Of a DNA stretch of 64,000 bases, positions 60,640 to 64,000 are shown in pieces. Below the pieces are notes generated by a model, which searched no databases, was not told the DNA's origin, and saw only the letters and a program-made list of their open reading frames with translations. The DNA is taken from assembly GCA_963556195.1 (NCBI GenBank), contig OY744544.1, positions 51,648,325 through 51,712,324 on the forward strand, read 5' to 3'. The first letter of the stretch is position 1; each line of letters opens with the position of its first letter. A program made the position numbers and the translations under genes. Source of the DNA: Sepiola atlantica (taxonomy: Eukaryota > Mollusca > Cephalopoda > Sepiida > Sepiolidae).

Positions 60640-60905
60640 TTGTGGCGGCCTAGGCTGACACCAAACACCCTATTTGTATAGTGTCGAGGAAGGTTAGATC
60701 GAGGAGGGACAGCACAAACCAGACCTCCACTGAAGAAGACACATGCCCATTACAAGCCAGAAATCAATGGTAAGAAGCTATTGCGATACCGCAATATTAT
60801 TTGCGGTTATTATCGAAAAGAGGTGAAGACAATCTGGTTGTTGTCGGTGAGCAATCACTGACGATGATCTTAGTGAGAACTCCTAGTGTGTACAAATAAT
60901 AATAA
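60640..60905 (+). repeat. (AAT)-tailed SINE-like repeat
   Basis: Shares ACCAGACCTC, TTGCGATACCGCAA (60,781-60,794), CACTGACGATGA and AACTCCTAGTG, then AAATAATAATAAT, with 18,300-18,992, in the same order. The tail here is short. Confidence 0.6.
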
Positions 60906-61019
60906 TATAACCTGAAAATTTATGAATCTTATATTGTTGCATAATAAATTAGAATTATTATGATGTGACACAATGTCGGAAAAGTAAGATTTTAAAAGCC
61001 AGCGCTCAAAAGGAAGAGC

Positions 61020-61135
61020 TCTTTGGCCTAATAAAATGCCTTGGATACCTGTCGGCATTCCACGGTATCTTAAGCGATTAAAAGAGTAAGAAGGTGAAGC
61101 CTGAGACGGTAGACATCCTAGAACAGCACAGTTTA
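61020..61135 (-). repeat. Decayed copy of the shared SINE central domain
   Basis: The plus-strand words GTCGGCATTCCACGGTA, CCTGAGACGGTAGACATCC and AGAACAGCACAG match 59,830-59,942 (GTCGGCAATTCCCGGTA, GGTAGACCTCCCAGAACTGC) in the same order and orientation. No U2 head is visible. Confidence 0.45.
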
Positions 61136-61139
61136 ATAC

Positions 61140-61660
61140 TGTATTTTAAATACCCTAAACTTATTACACTCTAGACGTGAAATAGCAAACAACTATAAAC
61201 GCATAATGCATTTTAGTTTAGGATAACAAAACATAAGAAAACTCAAATAAAAAACACGTAATTAATCCAACACCTAAAAACCAACGCGTGTATGTGTAAA
61301 AATAAGGTAAACTATTAATTCGACACACTCGCCAAAGGTGTGAGTCGTCCCTAGAGAAAATAAAACACAAGAAAAAGAAAGTAAAAGTCAGTCGAATCTT
61401 TGTTTGTGAGTACCCTGTTCCATTGGTTAATAGAAGCATGCCCCCCCCCTGAAAGGTAATGACAATTAATCTGATTATTTGACTAGCTCAATTAAACACA
61501 ACGTGTATATATAAAACACCCGGTAACACGAATACAATACATTGTAGCCTGATGATTCCCTACGGGGATAAAAAGCTATACCAACGTATTGAGCACTATT
61601 GAAGTAAATACTGAAAATCGATACATAAAATATTATATCTCTTATAAAATTTTATGTCGA
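61140..61660. other. AT-rich DNA, possible very decayed hammerhead
   Basis: At 61,549-61,590 CCUGAUGA, then a UUCCC/GGGGA stem around UAC, then UAAAAAGC, resembles a hammerhead with G12 changed to A. No gene recognised. Confidence 0.3.
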
Positions 61661-61661
61661 T

Positions 61662-61667
<6 letters not shown>

Positions 61668-61746
<79 letters not shown>
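61668..61746. repeat. (TA)n microsatellite
   Basis: About 78 bp of TA with one GTATA break. Confidence 0.95.
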
Positions 61747-62042
61747 GGATGTCTAAAATTATCAATTGAATACATTGTATACTAAATTATAAGTATAAAT
61801 TACCTCCCGTGCTACATTACCGGGGTAAAAGTTAAACATACTTATTTATTTAAATAGGTAAATACTGAAACGTATACACATGCCTCAGGTTTCTTTGCTG
61901 GAGGAAAATAACTCATGGATCCGATCCCGATTTTCTACCCCAGTTATATATGAAATCGTAATTTCAAAGAATTTGGTAGGAAACTTAAGCATTGTGTATC
62001 CAGGAAATCATTAGTATGTCTATTATATCTAGTATGTACTGA

Positions 62043-62047
<5 letters not shown>

Positions 62048-62124
<77 letters not shown>
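62048..62124. repeat. (TA)n microsatellite
   Basis: Pure TA run of about 76 bp. Confidence 0.95.
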
Positions 62125-62127
<3 letters not shown>

Positions 62128-62223
62128 TAGAAAGTGAAAGGTTTCCTAAAACACAAACACATACTTGGCAGTAATCACTTACGGAATATATTGCTGTGTG
62201 TGCCTTTTCTTTCGGACGTTCCC

Positions 62224-62280
<57 letters not shown>
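62224..62280. repeat. (TA)n microsatellite
   Basis: Pure TA run, about 100 bp after the previous one. Confidence 0.95.
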
Positions 62281-62282
<2 letters not shown>

Positions 62283-62284
62283 GT

Positions 62285-63650
62285 ATCCAATATAGGTATC
62301 CAAGGCTATTTAGAATTGAATAAATCACTCAGTAACTAATATGTATAGTTACACGTCCACTCGACACTGCTCACAAATTATAATAAGAAACGTCATTTAT
62401 TATACACCGGGATTTCTTTAGTTTAACGTCACATCTCAACACTTGCTTTCTCCTAATTACGGAATATTATGATAAAATATGTCAGTTTTCAGTTAAAATA
62501 AACAACAAGCATAAATGCAATGTCTGCAGTCGATAGCAATTGCAGACAGATGCCATTATTATTTAATAAACACAAACTTATTCTTTAATAAACAAATATA
62601 ATCATTCTTTAATAAACAAATCTGAATCTAAAACTATGTAAACATTAATTGTTTAGGGGAGCAAATGCAGCATAAAACCTAAATACATCAACCCATTTTA
62701 TTGGCAAAAGAACAGCATAGTGCAACAAGCGATGCTATACACAGTAAGAATATAGGACACATACATACTTCCTGGGGGTTAACCCTGGATATACAATGCA
62801 TCACTTAGACTTCCTGTGATAGACTCTTCCAGGGAGGGGAAGGACGTACATAGACATCTGATTTTCTTTTTTTTAGGAAAGCAACAGTGGTAAAACGCCT
62901 GCTGGTGTGCGCAGGTTAACAACTTCTCAATAGGTGGATTTAAATTCCCGTTGATGATGTTCGACGCCAGAATCAGGCCCCCTTATCCCACCGATGCTCC
63001 AGTAAGAACAATTTTATTTATTGAAGCCGTTTTTGTAAGTAAGCGTTCATAATACTGTCATCAACCTGGTTGCCAACCGTTTAACACACTCCCATGGATT
63101 ACAAAACCAACTGCCCATATGTTTATGAAATTTGAAAAACGTACTGTAATTCGCTTTTTTAATAAAAAAAAATGGACTACAAATACTGGACACGCTTTGT
63201 CTGAACTCTGGAAAATAGAATAGATAGTTGCTACAAAGAGGAGTGTAATGAGCTATGTTTAATTATTGTTGAGTTGAGAAAATGGCGTAGAACCTCCGTG
63301 CAGAAAATTACTGATAGATTCAAAACCTATTGGACAAATATTTATCAAATTTAGAAAAATAGATAGTAGACATAACAGAGGGTGTAATGAACTGTGATGT
63401 TTAATAGGTGAAGCAAACTGGACCGAACCCCTTATTGAAACTAAATGTACGCGTTGATAAAAACCTACCAGACAGATTGGCATGACATTTTAAATACATA
63501 TTTCTATCCTGTAATACATGTGTGGGCTATGGTTAGCATTGGAAAACTTAATTTTAGTTGGTAATATATGCTCTAAAACGGTATTGTCTAATAGTAATAG
63601 CAAGTCTAGAGCTTGAAGTATAAGTACACCGTGTTCTTTATTTATTGGAA
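62285..63650. other. AT-rich DNA with no recognised gene
   Basis: No coding region, RNA gene or repeat family recognised. Confidence 0.4.
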
Positions 63651-63653
63651 TAA

Positions 63654-63654
<1 letters not shown>

Positions 63655-63746
<92 letters not shown>
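63655..63746. repeat. (TA)n microsatellite
   Basis: About 90 bp of TA; the frame that runs through it to 63,894 is an artefact. Confidence 0.95.
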
Positions 63747-63747
<1 letters not shown>

Positions 63748-64000
63748 ACGCAAACTCGGATTTTCGTCTGCGTTTGTCCGGCTAAAAATGAGAAACATCT
63801 AAAGATACGGGTTTTATTCCGAGATAGTTATGTTAGAAAAATATGTGTGTTTCATTTCTACTTGTTACAAAACATCATTAAAGCTAGGCAATAAATCAAT
63901 CTTTTTTTATAGTTTCTTTCTTTCTCTCTATTATATGTTAGCAGTACCATAAGAGAGGGTTGGAAGGGTAATGTAGGTGGGAAAGGTATGTCCGAAAACT

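Overview
The window looks like repeat-rich, AT-rich, non-coding DNA from a metazoan nuclear genome, most likely a mollusc and probably a cephalopod. The reasons are long (TA)n microsatellites every 1-3 kb, tRNA-headed SINE-like repeats, Penelope-like and non-LTR retroelement relics, an interstitial TTAGGG array and no compact gene layout. The species call is inference. I found no intact host gene. Most open frames over 60 codons are translations of (TA)n tracts or chance frames; the only recognisable coding signal belongs to decayed mobile elements.

Layout. 1-5 kb: unique-looking AT-rich DNA, a perfect 30-bp-arm palindrome (3,224-3,285) and a small TIR element (3,658-3,860). 5.2-9.7 kb: a degenerate ~130-bp repeat, then a large inverted repeat (arms about 5,955-6,870 and 8,285-9,154) ending in (TA)n on both sides and holding a minus-strand Penelope-like (PLE) linker and GIY-YIG endonuclease relic. 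9.8-10.2 kb: a 387-bp TIR element with a TTAGGG-type array inside. 11-21 kb: tRNA-like SINE, a perfect 34-bp-arm hairpin, a 329-bp TIR element, an (AAT)n-tailed SINE and many microsatellites. 22.0-25.25 kb: a broken Ty3/gypsy-type LTR retrotransposon (gag, protease, RT, RNase H, integrase, C-terminal module), followed on the same strand by a 5'-truncated non-LTR retrotransposon (25.27-26.76 kb). 31.1-32.2 kb: a second non-LTR relic with endonuclease but no RT. 41.66-44.94 kb: a satellite-like array of about 34 units of 96 bp. 45.7-46.4 kb: a long polypyrimidine strand. 53-61 kb: SINEs, including one whose 5' end is the start of U2 snRNA, and a mariner-type MITE.

The most striking system is a set of hammerhead self-cleaving ribozyme motifs in small repeats. 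One family (29,175-29,216 plus; 32,948-32,992 and 33,298-33,342 minus; 59,041-59,085 plus) joins a tRNA-like segment to a type I hammerhead. At 33 kb two copies lie in tandem exactly 350 bp apart with perfect six-pair stem I, so the RNA between the two predicted cleavage sites would be a 350-nt monomer, as in retrozymes. A second pair (27,504-27,548 and 46,484-46,528) shows the hammerhead layout with an extra core nucleotide, in repeats that run into (TA)n tracts, as expected for PLE-type terminal repeats. These motifs and the PLE relic at 7.4-8.3 kb suggest a PLE/retrozyme partnership in this genome.

All assignments were made by eye from the sequence. Family names for repeats are proposals, and no database search was possible.
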